Assembly: GCA_029248335.1 (NCBI GenBank)
Contig: JAQWJM010000026.1
Location: forward strand, 1-64,000
DNA length: 64,000 bases
From: UBA12014 sp029248335
Lineage (GTDB): Bacteria > Planctomycetota > Phycisphaerae > Phycisphaerales > SM1A02
Direction: 5' to 3'
Numbering within the stretch: the first letter of the stretch is position 1; every line of letters begins with the position of its first letter. A program made the position numbers and the translations under genes. Of this stretch, positions 8,513 through 16,610 are shown in pieces. The notes beneath the pieces are model-generated. The model worked only from the letters and a program-made list of their open reading frames with translations. It had not been told where the DNA came from and made no database searches.

Positions 8513-10078
8513 TCAACGACCGTGGAAGGCGTCCTCGGCGAGATCGATCGCACGTCCGAGGGCGGCGGCCTTCGCCACCGTCTCCTCCCACTCCGCCGCG
8601 GGCGAGGAATCCAGCACGACACCCGCCCCCGCCTGGAGATGCACCGACCACGAGTCGCCGCCGGATGCGAACGGAACGACCATCGTTCGAAGCGCGATCG
8701 CGACGTCGAGATTTCCATCGAGATCGAGGGCGCCGATGCCGCCCGCGTACGGGCCACGCCGGACGGGTTCGAGTTCGTCGATGATCTGCATCGCCCGCAC
8801 CTTCGGCGCTCCACTCACCGTGCCCACCGGCAACGTCGCGCGAAGGGCGTCCAATGCATCGACGCCGGGGCGGAGCCGGCCGGTCACCACCGAGCCGATG
8901 TGCATCACGTGGCTGTAGCGTTCGACCTCCATCACCCGCTCCAGCTCGATCGAGCCCGCCTCGCAGACCTTGCCGAGATCGTTGCGACCGAGATCGACCA
9001 GCATCACGTGCTCCGCCCGCTCCTTGTCGTCCGCGAGCAGTTCCGCCTCGAGCGCCCGATCCTCCGCGTCGTCGCGGCCACGCCGACGGGTTCCCGCGAG
9101 CGGTCGGTTCACGACGTCTCCATCGCGGACGCGACACAGGATCTCGGGACTCGCGGCGACCAGCATGCAGCCCCGGGCCTGCAGATAGATCTGGTACGGG
9201 GACGGATTGACGATCCGAAGCGCGCGGTACAGGTCGAAGGGGTCCGCTCGCGTCGTTCGCTCGAACCGCTGGCTGAGGACGACCTGGAATGCATCGCCGG
9301 CGCGAATGTACTCCCGGGCCCGCTCGACCGCGGCTTCGAAATCGGGACGCGACATGCTGGAGTCGGTCGGCGGTTCGGGCGGTTGATCCAGATCGAGGTC
9401 GATGCGACCGGGCTCCAGTCGAACCGCGTCGTCGAGCATCGCTTCGACCAGCGCATCGGCCGCGGTCTCCGCCGCGATCGTCGCGGAGGCCTGATCGCCG
9501 TGATCCTCGATCGACTCCGTCGCGATCACGAAGACCGTCTTCGCGACGTGGTCGAAGACCAGCACCCGCCCGTACAGACCCATGTGGAGATCCGGAAGGC
9601 CGCGGTCGTCGACCGGTGCGGACGCGAAGTCCAGCTTGCCCGGTTCCGCCCATCGGGCGGTGTCGTAGCCTGCGAAACCGACGAATCCCGAACGGAACGC
9701 ATCCTCGGGCGGGGCCGCACCGACCGGCCGCACCGGGGCCGCGGCGGCCGACAGCGTCCGAAGCAGGTCGAAGGGGTCGGTTCCCGAGCGATCCTCCACC
9801 GTCGATCCGCTCGCCGCGTGTCGGACGATCTCGAGCGTCGAGGCCCGGGCGATCACTTCGAGGCTCGGACGCACCCCGATCAGGGAATACCGGCCGACGC
9901 CGCCGCCCTGCTCGACCGATTCGAAGAGAAAACTCGGTGCCGCCCGATCGTCGGGCGCGACCAGTCGTCGATACGCCAGCACCGGCGTGAGCTGATCCGC
10001 GAAGATCCGTCTGGTGACCTGGACCGATCCGGAGGTGGCGGGAGCATGGTGATTCGCGGTTGGATCGGACTCGGACAC
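8513..10078 (-). CDS. trpE: Anthranilate synthase component I
   Basis: This 521-aa enzyme converts chorismate to anthranilate, the first step of tryptophan synthesis, using ammonia from a TrpG partner that is not in the window. The tryptophan feedback site near residue 50 reads SFLFESVEQGGGVGRYS, one change from the usual LLES. The C-terminal chorismate-binding domain is complete: RREYIRAGD-like segment, GTRRRGRDDAEDRALEAELL, DERAEHVMLVDLGRNDLG-like block, PVGTVSGAPKVRAM and AGAGVVLDSSPAAEWEE. Aminodeoxychorismate synthase (PabB) is related but lacks this N-terminal regulatory motif. The start is a GTG at 10078. A TAGACT box about 40 bases upstream (10118-10123) could be its -10. Confidence 0.9.
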   Translation of the reverse strand: MSESDPTANHHAPATSGSVQVTRRIFADQLTPVLAYRRLVAPDDRAAPSFLFESVEQGGGVGRYSLIGVRPSLEVIARASTLEIVRHAASGSTVEDRSGTDPFDLLRTLSAAAAPVRPVGAAPPEDAFRSGFVGFAGYDTARWAEPGKLDFASAPVDDRGLPDLHMGLYGRVLVFDHVAKTVFVIATESIEDHGDQASATIAAETAADALVEAMLDDAVRLEPGRIDLDLDQPPEPPTDSSMSRPDFEAAVERAREYIRAGDAFQVVLSQRFERTTRADPFDLYRALRIVNPSPYQIYLQARGCMLVAASPEILCRVRDGDVVNRPLAGTRRRGRDDAEDRALEAELLADDKERAEHVMLVDLGRNDLGKVCEAGSIELERVMEVERYSHVMHIGSVVTGRLRPGVDALDALRATLPVGTVSGAPKVRAMQIIDELEPVRRGPYAGGIGALDLDGNLDVAIALRTMVVPFASGGDSWSVHLQAGAGVVLDSSPAAEWEETVAKAAALGRAIDLAEDAFHGR

Positions 10079-10168
10079 GATGACGGGCTCCGGAGCGAGA
10101 TGTGATCCGACTGGTGGAGTCTACCGCCCTGCGGTCCGGCGCCGCGTCGAGGCCCCCCGTCGGCGTGC

Positions 10169-10174
10169 TACCAT
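10169..10174 (+). promoter_or_regulatory. TANNNT box six bases before the ABC ATPase GTG
   Basis: TACCAT is followed by six bases and then the GTG at 10181, with no Shine-Dalgarno sequence between. The spacing would put the transcript start at or next to the start codon, giving a leaderless mRNA. Confidence 0.4.
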
Positions 10175-10180
10175 CGAAAC

Positions 10181-10927
10181 GTGACGAATCCCAGCACCAT
10201 CTCCGTTTCGCAGGACGTCGCTTCGACGCCGCCGCCGACCGCGGTCCTCGAAGGACTCACCAAGCACTACTACAAGCCGGACGGGTCCATTCTCGTCGAG
10301 GCGCTCCGGGGCATCGATCTGGTGATCCCCTCCGGGGAGTACTGCGCGATCATGGGGGCGAGCGGCAGCGGCAAGAGCACGCTGATGAATCTCCTCGGCT
10401 GCCTCGATCGCCCCTCCTCCGGGCGATACCTGCTCGACGGCATCGACGTCTCCGGTCTCGACGACACCGCGCTCAGTCGCGTCCGCGGCCGCCGCATCGG
10501 ATTCGTCTTCCAGGCGTTCAACCTCGTGAGCGAACTCACGATCGTCGAGAACGTCGAGGTTCCGCTCTTCTATCAGGGCGTTCCGAGGGCGGAGCGTCGC
10601 GCCCGGGCCGTCGAACGACTGAGCCTGGTCGGACTCGAGGACCGACTTGGCCACCGGCCGAGCGAACTCTCCGGCGGCCAGCAGCAGCGTGTCGCCATCG
10701 CCCGTTCGCTGGTGACCGACCCCGCGATCATCATGGCCGACGAACCCACCGGCAACCTCGACACCGCGACCGGCGACGCGATCCTGAACATCTTCCGGCA
10801 ACTGCACACCGAGGGCATGACCATCATCATGGTCACCCACGATCCGAAGATCGCCGACCACTGCCAGCGGGTCGTCACCCTCGAGGACGGGCTGGTCGCG
10901 ACCGACCGCGCCACCGCGGGCGGCTGA
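10181..10927 (+). CDS. ABC transporter ATP-binding protein, MacB/LolD-like
   Basis: A 248-aa ATPase of the class that powers FtsX/MacB-type permeases in lipoprotein release or small-molecule export. Walker A is GASGSGKSTLM near residue 65. The signature is LSGGQQQRVAIARSL, Walker B is IIMADEPTGNLD, and the switch His is in MVTHDPKIADHC. The EPTGNLDTATGD stretch is typical of the LolD/MacB branch. No permease gene adjoins; ruvC follows 58 bases downstream, so the partner must be encoded elsewhere. The GTG start is preferred because a TACCAT box sits six bases before it. Confidence 0.88.
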   Translation: MTNPSTISVSQDVASTPPPTAVLEGLTKHYYKPDGSILVEALRGIDLVIPSGEYCAIMGASGSGKSTLMNLLGCLDRPSSGRYLLDGIDVSGLDDTALSRVRGRRIGFVFQAFNLVSELTIVENVEVPLFYQGVPRAERRARAVERLSLVGLEDRLGHRPSELSGGQQQRVAIARSLVTDPAIIMADEPTGNLDTATGDAILNIFRQLHTEGMTIIMVTHDPKIADHCQRVVTLEDGLVATDRATAGG

Positions 10928-10985
10928 GTGCCGACGAACGGTTCCGCCGGAACATCCGACCGAGCCATCGAGATACGGAGCGACC

Positions 10986-11504
10986 GTGCGAATACTCGGC
11001 ATCGATCCCGGACTTCGAATCACCGGCTACGGCCTGGTGCTGGCGGAAGGGCCCCGCGTCACGGTGATCGAGGCCGGGGTCATCCGGATCCCGCCGGACG
11101 GAAGCCTCCCCCACCGGCTCCATCAACTCCACACCGATCTCACCGACGTGATCACCGAACTTCGACCCGGACTCGTCTCGGTGGAGTCGGTGTTCTCCCA
11201 TCCGGAACGCGCCGCGACCGGCGTCCGGATGGGTCATGCCCGAGGCGTGATCCTGCTCGCCGCCGCCCAGCACGGCGTCGAAGTGGTGGAACATCCGCCC
11301 GCGCAGGTCAAGAAGGCCCTGACCGGGGACGGCAGCGCCGACAAGACGCGGATGCAGTCGGCCATCATGACCCGGTGTGGACTGACCACCACGCCGGAAC
11401 CGCCGGATGTGGCCGACGCATTGGCCATCGCGTTGTGCGCGGCCCAGCGGCTCGACACCGCCGTCATTCCGAATCAGGATCGGGCCGTCGAACCACCACG
11501 GTGA
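10986..11504 (+). CDS. ruvC: Crossover junction endodeoxyribonuclease RuvC
   Basis: A 172-aa Holliday-junction resolvase that cuts four-way junctions together with RuvAB. All four acidic catalytic residues are in place: Asp7 (MRILGIDPGL), Glu67 (LVSVESVF), Asp141 and Asp144 (PPDVADALAIAL). Length and order match E. coli RuvC. The conserved HPPAQVKKALTG segment precedes the last two. The start is a GTG with GGAG ahead of it (CGGAGCGACC). ruvA and ruvB are not beside it. Its last 41 bases overlap the lipoprotein gene on the other strand. Confidence 0.95.
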   Translation: MRILGIDPGLRITGYGLVLAEGPRVTVIEAGVIRIPPDGSLPHRLHQLHTDLTDVITELRPGLVSVESVFSHPERAATGVRMGHARGVILLAAAQHGVEVVEHPPAQVKKALTGDGSADKTRMQSAIMTRCGLTTTPEPPDVADALAIALCAAQRLDTAVIPNQDRAVEPPR

Positions 11505-12351
11505 CCTCGGTACCCACGGGTGGGACCGAACCCTCGCGAATCCGCCAGACCGGAGGATCGACACCAGTCTCCGGCGAGCGGACCTCTTCGGCCGCGATGA
11601 CCTCGTCGCCGAAGGTGGTGAGTCCGACGAACGTCCCCGCGTAGTCCGCGAGGAAGTACTCGCCGTCCCCCATCGAGGGTGGATTCGATCGAAGGAGCGA
11701 ACCGGCGAAGACCCATTTCGGAAGCGCTCGAGCCCGGGCATCCTCGATCATCGATTCGAGACGGACCTCCCGAGCGTCCGGCCCGTCCGGTCCGTCCGGG
11801 CCGAACCGGAGTTCGATCGTCACCAGAGGCCCTCGCGGCGGAATCGGCGAGTTCGTGGCCTCGTCCCACGTCGCGGGCACGCCGGGTTCGAAGCCGGCGA
11901 GCAGCAGTGCGGCGTGCACCACGGAGGGGACGACGTCGGCGACCACGATCGACTCGTGCTCCCGGGTCGATCGCCGACACACCGCGACCTCGAGCCAGCC
12001 GGTCTCGAGGGTGATCTCGCCGGGAAACTCGACCCGGCCCGCGTCCACCCAGGTCCGCACGCCACCCTCGAGCTCGATGATCCGCGGCGCGGGCGGCGGC
12101 GCGAGGGTCTTCGGCGTCTCGTCGGGGGTCGGAATCGCGGCGGTCCGAGGTTCCGGATCGACGCTCACCGCGTCGACCGATGGCGGATCGACGGCGTCAG
12201 CGGTCGTGTCGAACTCCCCCGGTGCCTCCGCCGGACTCGATCCGCTCCGATCCCGAGGCCCGCAGGCGACGACCGCTGAAAGGAGCAGGAAGACCGGGAG
12301 GCGCGAGACTCGACACCAGTGACACGGGACTCGAGGAGCGAGGTTGATCAT
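11464..12351 (-). CDS. Putative lipoprotein, function unknown
   Basis: A 295-aa protein with a lipoprotein signal: basic N-terminus, hydrophobic FLLLSAVVA and the lipobox Cys30. After it comes a Pro/Ser/Thr-rich low-complexity stretch (to about residue 85), then a compact domain with mixed beta strands that I do not recognise. It is probably anchored in the outer or inner membrane, facing the periplasm. Its 3' end runs 41 bases into ruvC on the opposite strand. If translation started at an internal Met the lipobox would be lost, so the ATG at 12351 is favoured. A strong terminator of the small RNA upstream (12478-12516) separates it from that transcript. Confidence 0.65.
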   Translation of the reverse strand: MINLAPRVPCHWCRVSRLPVFLLLSAVVACGPRDRSGSSPAEAPGEFDTTADAVDPPSVDAVSVDPEPRTAAIPTPDETPKTLAPPPAPRIIELEGGVRTWVDAGRVEFPGEITLETGWLEVAVCRRSTREHESIVVADVVPSVVHAALLLAGFEPGVPATWDEATNSPIPPRGPLVTIELRFGPDGPDGPDAREVRLESMIEDARARALPKWVFAGSLLRSNPPSMGDGEYFLADYAGTFVGLTTFGDEVIAAEEVRSPETGVDPPVWRIREGSVPPVGTEVTVVVRRPDPDSE

Positions 12352-12477
12352 GAGTACTCCGAAAATCGATCCGGCGGGGCCCGCCCGTCGGGTCGCTTCA
12401 TTTCAACGCTGATGGTTGATGCGGAAGAACGCCGCACCTCGACGTCTCTCGGATCGCCCCGGAGGAAACCGGCGATG

Positions 12478-12516
12478 AAAAAAAAGGCCCGGCTGAGGCA
12501 AGCCTCGAACCGAGCC
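12478..12516 (-). terminator. Strong rho-independent terminator of the small RNA
   Basis: Reading the minus strand, GGCTCGGTT (12508-12516) pairs fully with AGCCGGGCC (12486-12494). A one-base C bulge follows, then GAGG/CCTC closes a CTTG loop, and eight T residues (12478-12485) come directly after the stem. This is the clearest intrinsic terminator in the window. Confidence 0.85.
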
Positions 12517-12570
12517 CTTCCGGGGGCGAAATTGAGTCGCTCGCGAATCCAAAGGGATCGGTCGTGCGAC
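12478..12570 (-). ncRNA. Candidate small RNA with its own promoter and terminator
   Basis: No convincing gene occupies 12352-12791, yet this strand has a full transcription unit. A promoter (12577-12604) predicts a start near 12570. The RNA would begin GUCGC, which pairs with GCGAC at 12536-12540 around an inner hairpin GAUCC-CUUU-GGAUU. A GCCC/GGGC mini-hairpin follows, then a terminator. The length is about 93 nt including the U tract. I cannot match it to tmRNA, 6S, RNase P or SRP RNA. It could be a trans-acting regulator or a leader whose ORF was lost. Confidence 0.5.
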
Positions 12571-12576
12571 AGACGA

Positions 12577-12604
12577 ATGCTAGCATGCATCGGTTCATTG
12601 GCAA
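12577..12604 (-). promoter_or_regulatory. Candidate sigma-70 promoter of the small RNA
   Basis: TTGCCA (12599-12604, five of six to TTGACA) and TAGCAT (12577-12582) are 16 bases apart on the minus strand. The same TAGCAT hexamer stands in front of mqnD, mqnC and the sulfotransferase gene. Confidence 0.5.
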
Positions 12605-12791
12605 CGTGTCGCTTCGCGTAAACCGGAATTTTCCCCCCTTCCGCCGCTCCCAAGGCGGTCGAGGACAGCACTCAAACTACCCATCTTGACACTCGTTCGC
12701 ATCTCGGACCGTCTTCGAAGTCGATCGACGGTGCCCCGTCCCGCCCTGAGATGCCGGAACACGAACGCCGACGCTGGAGTCGATTCCAATC
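12605..12791. other. Rest of the intergenic region, no gene seen
   Basis: Together with 12352-12477, this is the part of the 440-base gap not taken by the small RNA. A plus-strand TTGACA (12686-12691) has no -10 at proper spacing. I see no preQ1-type or other riboswitch fold before the pterin-synthase-like gene, and no tRNA. Confidence 0.5.
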
Positions 12792-13586
12792 GTGGTCATC
12801 CTCACTCGAACCATCCGATTCTCACTCACCCGTGAACTCCCACCCGCGGACGCCCTCGCCTCACCGCGCGGCAACACCCATGCGGGGTGGCCTTCGATGA
12901 ACCTGGTCGCCGGCGCCTCGTGGGAGGCGACGGTGGAGGTCAGGGGCGTTCCGGACCCACGAACCGGCTATCTGGTGGGCATCGACAAGCTCGATGCCGC
13001 CGTTCGCACGCGAGCCCTGCCCGTCCTGCTCGAGGCACATCGCCAACGCGACCTTTCCGCATCCGAAGTCGCTCGAACCATTCTCGAGACCGCGAGCGGT
13101 GGCGACGGGCCGACCTTCGATGCGATCGAGGTCAGCATGGAACGCGACACCCGCTGGCGGGTAGATTCAGGAGACATGTCCATGATTCTCGTCCAACGTC
13201 GTTATGAATTCTCCGCCTCCCACCGACTCCACCTCGCCGAGCTGGACGACGAGGCGAACGCCGCCATGTTCGGGAAGTGCAGCAATCCCAACGGTCACGG
13301 CCACAATTACGAGGTCGAGGTGCAGGTGAGCACGAACGGAGACGCCCCCGTCTCGATCCTGGTCCTCGACGAGGTCGTGGACGACGTGGTGATCGACCGC
13401 TTCGACCACAAGCATCTGAATCTCGACCTCGAGGACTTCCGGGATCGAGTGCCGAGCGTCGAGAACATCGCGGCCCGCTGCGTGGATCTGCTCCGGGATC
13501 CGGTGGCCGCCCTTCCGGGCGATTGCCGACTTCATGGCGTGAAGGTCTGGGAGACTCCGCGCACCGCCTGTACAGTGCTGGCCTGA
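12792..13586 (+). CDS. Two-domain 6-pyruvoyl-tetrahydropterin synthase / QueD-like protein
   Basis: 264 aa, about twice the length of QueD, because it holds two T-fold domains in tandem. The second (about 132-264) is a complete PTPS/QueD domain. Its zinc site is FSASHRL plus the NGHGHNYEVEVQV block, with the active-site Cys in FGKCSNPNG, DHKHLNLD, and a C-terminal VWETP Glu. Such enzymes make 6-carboxytetrahydropterin for queuosine or act in pterin synthesis. The first (about 1-130) follows the same strand order (TRTIRFSL, GASWEATVEVRG, GIDKLDAAV, SMERDTRWRV) but lacks the HxH zinc ligands and the catalytic Cys, so it is probably structural. The GTG start at 12792 is needed to complete its first strand. 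No other queuosine genes adjoin. Confidence 0.78.
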   Translation: MVILTRTIRFSLTRELPPADALASPRGNTHAGWPSMNLVAGASWEATVEVRGVPDPRTGYLVGIDKLDAAVRTRALPVLLEAHRQRDLSASEVARTILETASGGDGPTFDAIEVSMERDTRWRVDSGDMSMILVQRRYEFSASHRLHLAELDDEANAAMFGKCSNPNGHGHNYEVEVQVSTNGDAPVSILVLDEVVDDVVIDRFDHKHLNLDLEDFRDRVPSVENIAARCVDLLRDPVAALPGDCRLHGVKVWETPRTACTVLA

Positions 13587-13614
13587 CCCCGCACCTCGCC
13601 TCTGGGAACCCCGC

Positions 13615-14796
13615 ATGAAGATTCGATTCATCGTCCTCGCCCTCGTGCTCGCCACCGCGATCCCCGCGTTCGCCGCCGGGGCGGAGGACTGGGACGGACT
13701 GAAGTCCGACTACACCCAGCTCCGCAAGTACATGTCGTCGAAGCGGCGGATCGGCCCGGCCGAGCGAACCGCCCTCGCCGGACTCCTGGAACGCCTCGAC
13801 GTCTTCATCGCCGCCAATCCCGACGACCGTCGCGCCCTCGCGATGGACATCAGCGTGTCGACCTGGCTGGATCGCACCGAGCGGGTCGAACGCGACTACG
13901 AGATGCTCGCGCAGCTCACCGACTCGGATGCCGTCTGGCTGGCCTGGGCGAAGATGCGACTCGCGGAGAATCGGTACGACGAGGCCGGCGCCATGGCTCG
14001 AAGCCGCCCCTACGACCTCGCCGAGACCCCCGGGATCGCGATCATCGACGCCCGGTCGAGGATGTCGCGGAACGAGTTCCAGGCGGCCATCGACGCGATC
14101 GATGCGATCCCCGAAGCGGGCCTCGCGAAGCCCGGCATCCGAACCGAAGCCAACCGCTACCGGAGCATGAGCCAGCGTTGGCTGGCCCTCTGGGAGGACG
14201 AGGTGGCGGCCCGAGCCGCCGAGGACGCGGCCGGTACGGCGCCGGTGATGCAGCTCGTCACCAGCCGCGGCCCGGTCACCGTCATGCTCTTCGAGGAGCA
14301 GGCGCCCAACACCGTCGCCAACTTCATCGAACTCTCCGAGCAGGGCTTCTACAACGGCACCCGGTTCCACCGCGTGGAGCCGAACTTCGTGGTCCAGGGC
14401 GGCGACCCGAACTCGCGTCCCGGCACCGCTGGAGAACCCGGAACCGGCGGACGCGGGGCCAAGATCCCCGACGAGTCCGGTCGCGACGACAAGCGTCTCC
14501 ACTTCGCGGGCGCCCTCGCGATGGCGAAGGCGCCGAATCCGACCGTCCCCGGCTCGTCCATCCCCAACACCTCGAGCTCCCAGTTCTACGTGGTGCTCGA
14601 ACCGACCGAGTCGCTCAACCGGGAATACACGGTCTTCGGCCGGGTGATCGACGGCATGGAGGTCCTCCAGCGGATCCGCCGCGACGACGAACTCACCGCC
14701 GTCACCACCATCTCCCGACCCGACCGCGAGTACAAGGCCACCACGATGCTGCCGCCGAGCGTCCCCCCCGCCGGCACCAAGATCGATCTCCCCTAG
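13615..14796 (+). CDS. Exported cyclophilin-type peptidyl-prolyl isomerase with helical N-terminal region
   Basis: A 393-aa protein that should speed proline isomerisation during folding outside the cytoplasm. A signal peptide (MKIRFIVLALVLATAIPAFA) is followed by about 190 residues of helical, TPR-like sequence. A cyclophilin domain spans about 218-385: VTVMLFEEQAPNTVANF, FHRVEPNFVVQGGD (the catalytic Arg lies just ahead, in GTRFHR), LAMAKAP, SSSQFYVVLEP and YTVFGRVIDGMEVL. An insertion GEPGTGGRGAKIPDE after the QGGD motif is seen in many bacterial secreted cyclophilins. The helical region may dock client proteins. It starts 28 bases after the pterin-synthase-like gene, so the two may be co-transcribed. 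Confidence 0.88.
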   Translation: MKIRFIVLALVLATAIPAFAAGAEDWDGLKSDYTQLRKYMSSKRRIGPAERTALAGLLERLDVFIAANPDDRRALAMDISVSTWLDRTERVERDYEMLAQLTDSDAVWLAWAKMRLAENRYDEAGAMARSRPYDLAETPGIAIIDARSRMSRNEFQAAIDAIDAIPEAGLAKPGIRTEANRYRSMSQRWLALWEDEVAARAAEDAAGTAPVMQLVTSRGPVTVMLFEEQAPNTVANFIELSEQGFYNGTRFHRVEPNFVVQGGDPNSRPGTAGEPGTGGRGAKIPDESGRDDKRLHFAGALAMAKAPNPTVPGSSIPNTSSSQFYVVLEPTESLNREYTVFGRVIDGMEVLQRIRRDDELTAVTTISRPDREYKATTMLPPSVPPAGTKIDLP

Positions 14797-14849
14797 GCCC
14801 GAAGATTCCGGCCTTTTCCAACCCCCACCATTCCGGTGAAAGGTCTCCC

Positions 14850-15059
14850 ATGGCTCGCCTCGTCCGTATCGAAGGAACCGGTCCGATCAAGATCGAACCG
14901 CAGGAGAAGCCGGTGTTCGTCTGCGCATGCGGACTGACCGAGAAGTTCCCCTTCTGCGACGGCGCGCACAAGCGATGTCGCGAGGAGGAACCTGATGCGT
15001 TGTATCGATACGACGTCGGCACGGGTGGCGTGGTCAGGGTCGAGCCGTCCGAGGACTAG
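14850..15059 (+). CDS. CDGSH iron-sulfur domain protein
   Basis: A 69-aa protein with one CDGSH motif, CACGLTEKFPFCDGAH (residues about 27-42), giving the three-Cys one-His ligands of a [2Fe-2S] cluster. Such small single-domain proteins are thought to act in electron transfer or iron handling; the partner is unknown. The ATG at 14850 lies 54 bases after the cyclophilin stop, with GGTGAAAGG upstream as ribosome-binding site. A longer open frame upstream is out-of-frame shadow of the cyclophilin. The gene is small but the motif is complete. Confidence 0.9.
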   Translation: MARLVRIEGTGPIKIEPQEKPVFVCACGLTEKFPFCDGAHKRCREEEPDALYRYDVGTGGVVRVEPSED

Positions 15060-15068
15060 ACGGCCGGC

Positions 15069-15536
15069 TCAGGTGAGCTCGGTCTCGCCCAGCAGACTGA
15101 AGCCCTTGCGAAGCAGGATCTGCCCCGCGAACGTGTGGTCGTCCACCGCGATCGCCATCGCGGGCGGCCCGTCACCGGTCCGGTTGATCGGATAGGTGAA
15201 TGCGATGTTCACTTCCGCGGCCAGCAGGAAGCGAAGCGCCTCCCGCAGCGAGCCGTCGGTGACCAGCTCGAACACCAGGATGTCCAGTTCGGAGAACGTG
15301 AAGTCGTTCTGGCGAAGGGCGAACCGCGCTCCGTCGGCGTTGTCGCAGACCAGCCTGACCACCGCGTGGTCGCTGGAGTCGAGGACGCAGGTCGCCCGGA
15401 CGTGCACGTCCGGCGCCGCCTCCAGCATTTCGAGGAGCTCCAGCATCTTGCCCACGCGATTGTCGAGGAACACGCTGAACTGGCGAACGGAGGGTGGAAC
15501 GTAACCCCGCTCGGTCTCGGGCATCTGCATGGACAT
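15069..15536 (-). CDS. ACT-domain protein, probable amino-acid sensor
   Basis: A 155-aa protein with an ACT-like fold: VRQFSVFLDNRVGKMLELLEML near residue 17, then ATCVLDSSDHAVVRLVCDN and a second beta-alpha unit (DILVFELVT, VNIAFTYPI). The first unit resembles the regulatory subunit of acetolactate synthase, where ACT domains bind amino acids, but no catalytic subunit is near. It is probably cytoplasmic and allosteric. The ATG at 15536 (MSMQMPETERG) is used; a second Met two codons on is possible. A TATACT hexamer at 15611-15616 could be the -10 of a transcript with a leader of about 65 bases. Confidence 0.72.
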   Translation of the reverse strand: MSMQMPETERGYVPPSVRQFSVFLDNRVGKMLELLEMLEAAPDVHVRATCVLDSSDHAVVRLVCDNADGARFALRQNDFTFSELDILVFELVTDGSLREALRFLLAAEVNIAFTYPINRTGDGPPAMAIAVDDHTFAGQILLRKGFSLLGETELT

Positions 15537-15621
15537 GGGTGTTCCGTTCGAGTCGTGACGGTGCGACGCGACGGATCGCGAAGCAGGAGCCGGTACGGCG
15601 GACTCGCGCGAGTATACCGCC

Positions 15622-16536
15622 TCAGCCGCCGGTCGCCGTCGCCCCGCCCCGGACGAACTCGATGGAATCGACGGCCGGAACGAGGCCGGCGTCGGTCGCC
15701 TCGGCGAAAAGCCGCTGAACCGCCTCGAGCCCGCGGGCCCCGGCGTCGACCGTCAACCGATTCACATAGAGCTCGATGAACCGATCCGCGGTCTCGTGAT
15801 CGATGCCACGGCCGAACCCCATCGCGTACTCGACCGATCGGGTCCGATGCTCGAGGGCGTGGGCGATGCTGCGTTCGAGCAGGCCCGCGATCTCCTCGAG
15901 GGTGCCGGCGCCGTGCGTCGTCTCGAGATCACGCCGGACCACGTTGAGACCGAGCGGAAGCGGGCCGTTCGTCCTTCGCCCCCACCAGGCGCCGAGATCC
16001 TCCAGCAGATGGAGCCCGTCGTCCGCGAAGGTGAGCTGACCCTCGTGGATGACCACACCGGCATCGACCTCGCCCGCGAGGACGCGATCGCCGACCTCTT
16101 CGAACGGCGTCTCGACCTGTTCATGCTCCACGCCCGCCATCCGCAGGCCGAGGGTCAGGGCCGCCGTGGTCCGACGCCCGGGTGTCGCGATCCGCGGTCG
16201 GCTCGCCGCGAATTCGTCCCAGGACAGGTCGGTCGCGGCGACCAGCTTCGGGCCGTAGCCCTCGCCCATCGACGATCCGCAGGCCGTGATCGCGTACCGA
16301 TCCGCGACCCGGGGGAACTGGCCGCAGCTCAGGGCGGTGATCTCCAGCAGGTCGTCGCCGGCTTCGGCCCGGCGATTGGCCGCTTCGATGTCGATCTCGA
16401 CCTGTTCGAATTGAAACCGGGGCGAGGCGATCGCCGGCGGCTCGCCGTCGATGCCGAAGAGCGGCCACCACATGAAGGCGTCGTCGGGGTCGGGGCTGTG
16501 GCCGAGGCGGAGCACGATGGGTTGGTTGGTCGACAT
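15622..16536 (-). CDS. mqnD: 1,4-dihydroxy-6-naphthoate synthase (futalosine pathway)
   Basis: 304 aa. MqnD turns cyclic dehypoxanthinylfutalosine into 1,4-dihydroxy-6-naphthoate, on the way to menaquinone. The N-terminal family signature LGHSPDPDDAFMWWPL lies near residue 10. EITALSCGQFP and IATPGRRTTAALTL fit the substrate-binding-protein fold, as does VIHEGQLTF. The ATG at 16536 begins MSTNQPIVLRLGHS, and a longer open frame upstream has no protein character. TAGCAT ends eight bases before the ATG and no Shine-Dalgarno sequence is present, so the mRNA may be leaderless. MqnA is similar, but this His/Pro/Asp signature fits MqnD better. mqnC lies 6 kb away, so the pathway is scattered. Confidence 0.88.
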   Translation of the reverse strand: MSTNQPIVLRLGHSPDPDDAFMWWPLFGIDGEPPAIASPRFQFEQVEIDIEAANRRAEAGDDLLEITALSCGQFPRVADRYAITACGSSMGEGYGPKLVAATDLSWDEFAASRPRIATPGRRTTAALTLGLRMAGVEHEQVETPFEEVGDRVLAGEVDAGVVIHEGQLTFADDGLHLLEDLGAWWGRRTNGPLPLGLNVVRRDLETTHGAGTLEEIAGLLERSIAHALEHRTRSVEYAMGFGRGIDHETADRFIELYVNRLTVDAGARGLEAVQRLFAEATDAGLVPAVDSIEFVRGGATATGG

Positions 16537-16544
16537 CGGAGGGG

Positions 16545-16550
16545 ATGCTA
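16545..16550 (-). promoter_or_regulatory. TAGCAT box eight bases before mqnD ATG
   Basis: TAGCAT, then CCCCTCCG, then the ATG. There is no ribosome-binding site. This is consistent with a leaderless transcript. Confidence 0.4.
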
Positions 16551-16610
16551 GCACCCTCAGGTCCTCCGCCGCCGTCCTTCCGGACCCGTGCATCGTGTGT
16601 CTCGTGGACC

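Noticed and set aside
12348..12671. Open frame of 107 codons on the minus strand across the small-RNA region
   Set aside because: It runs through the terminator stem and poly-T of the small RNA, has no ribosome-binding site, and the predicted protein has no domain character.
12686..12691. Perfect TTGACA on the plus strand
   Set aside because: No TATAAT-like hexamer 16-18 bases downstream, so a promoter cannot be supported.
12605..12791. Possible preQ1-type riboswitch before the pterin-synthase-like gene
   Set aside because: Looked for an aptamer-like hairpin with an A-rich tail near the GTG start and saw none.
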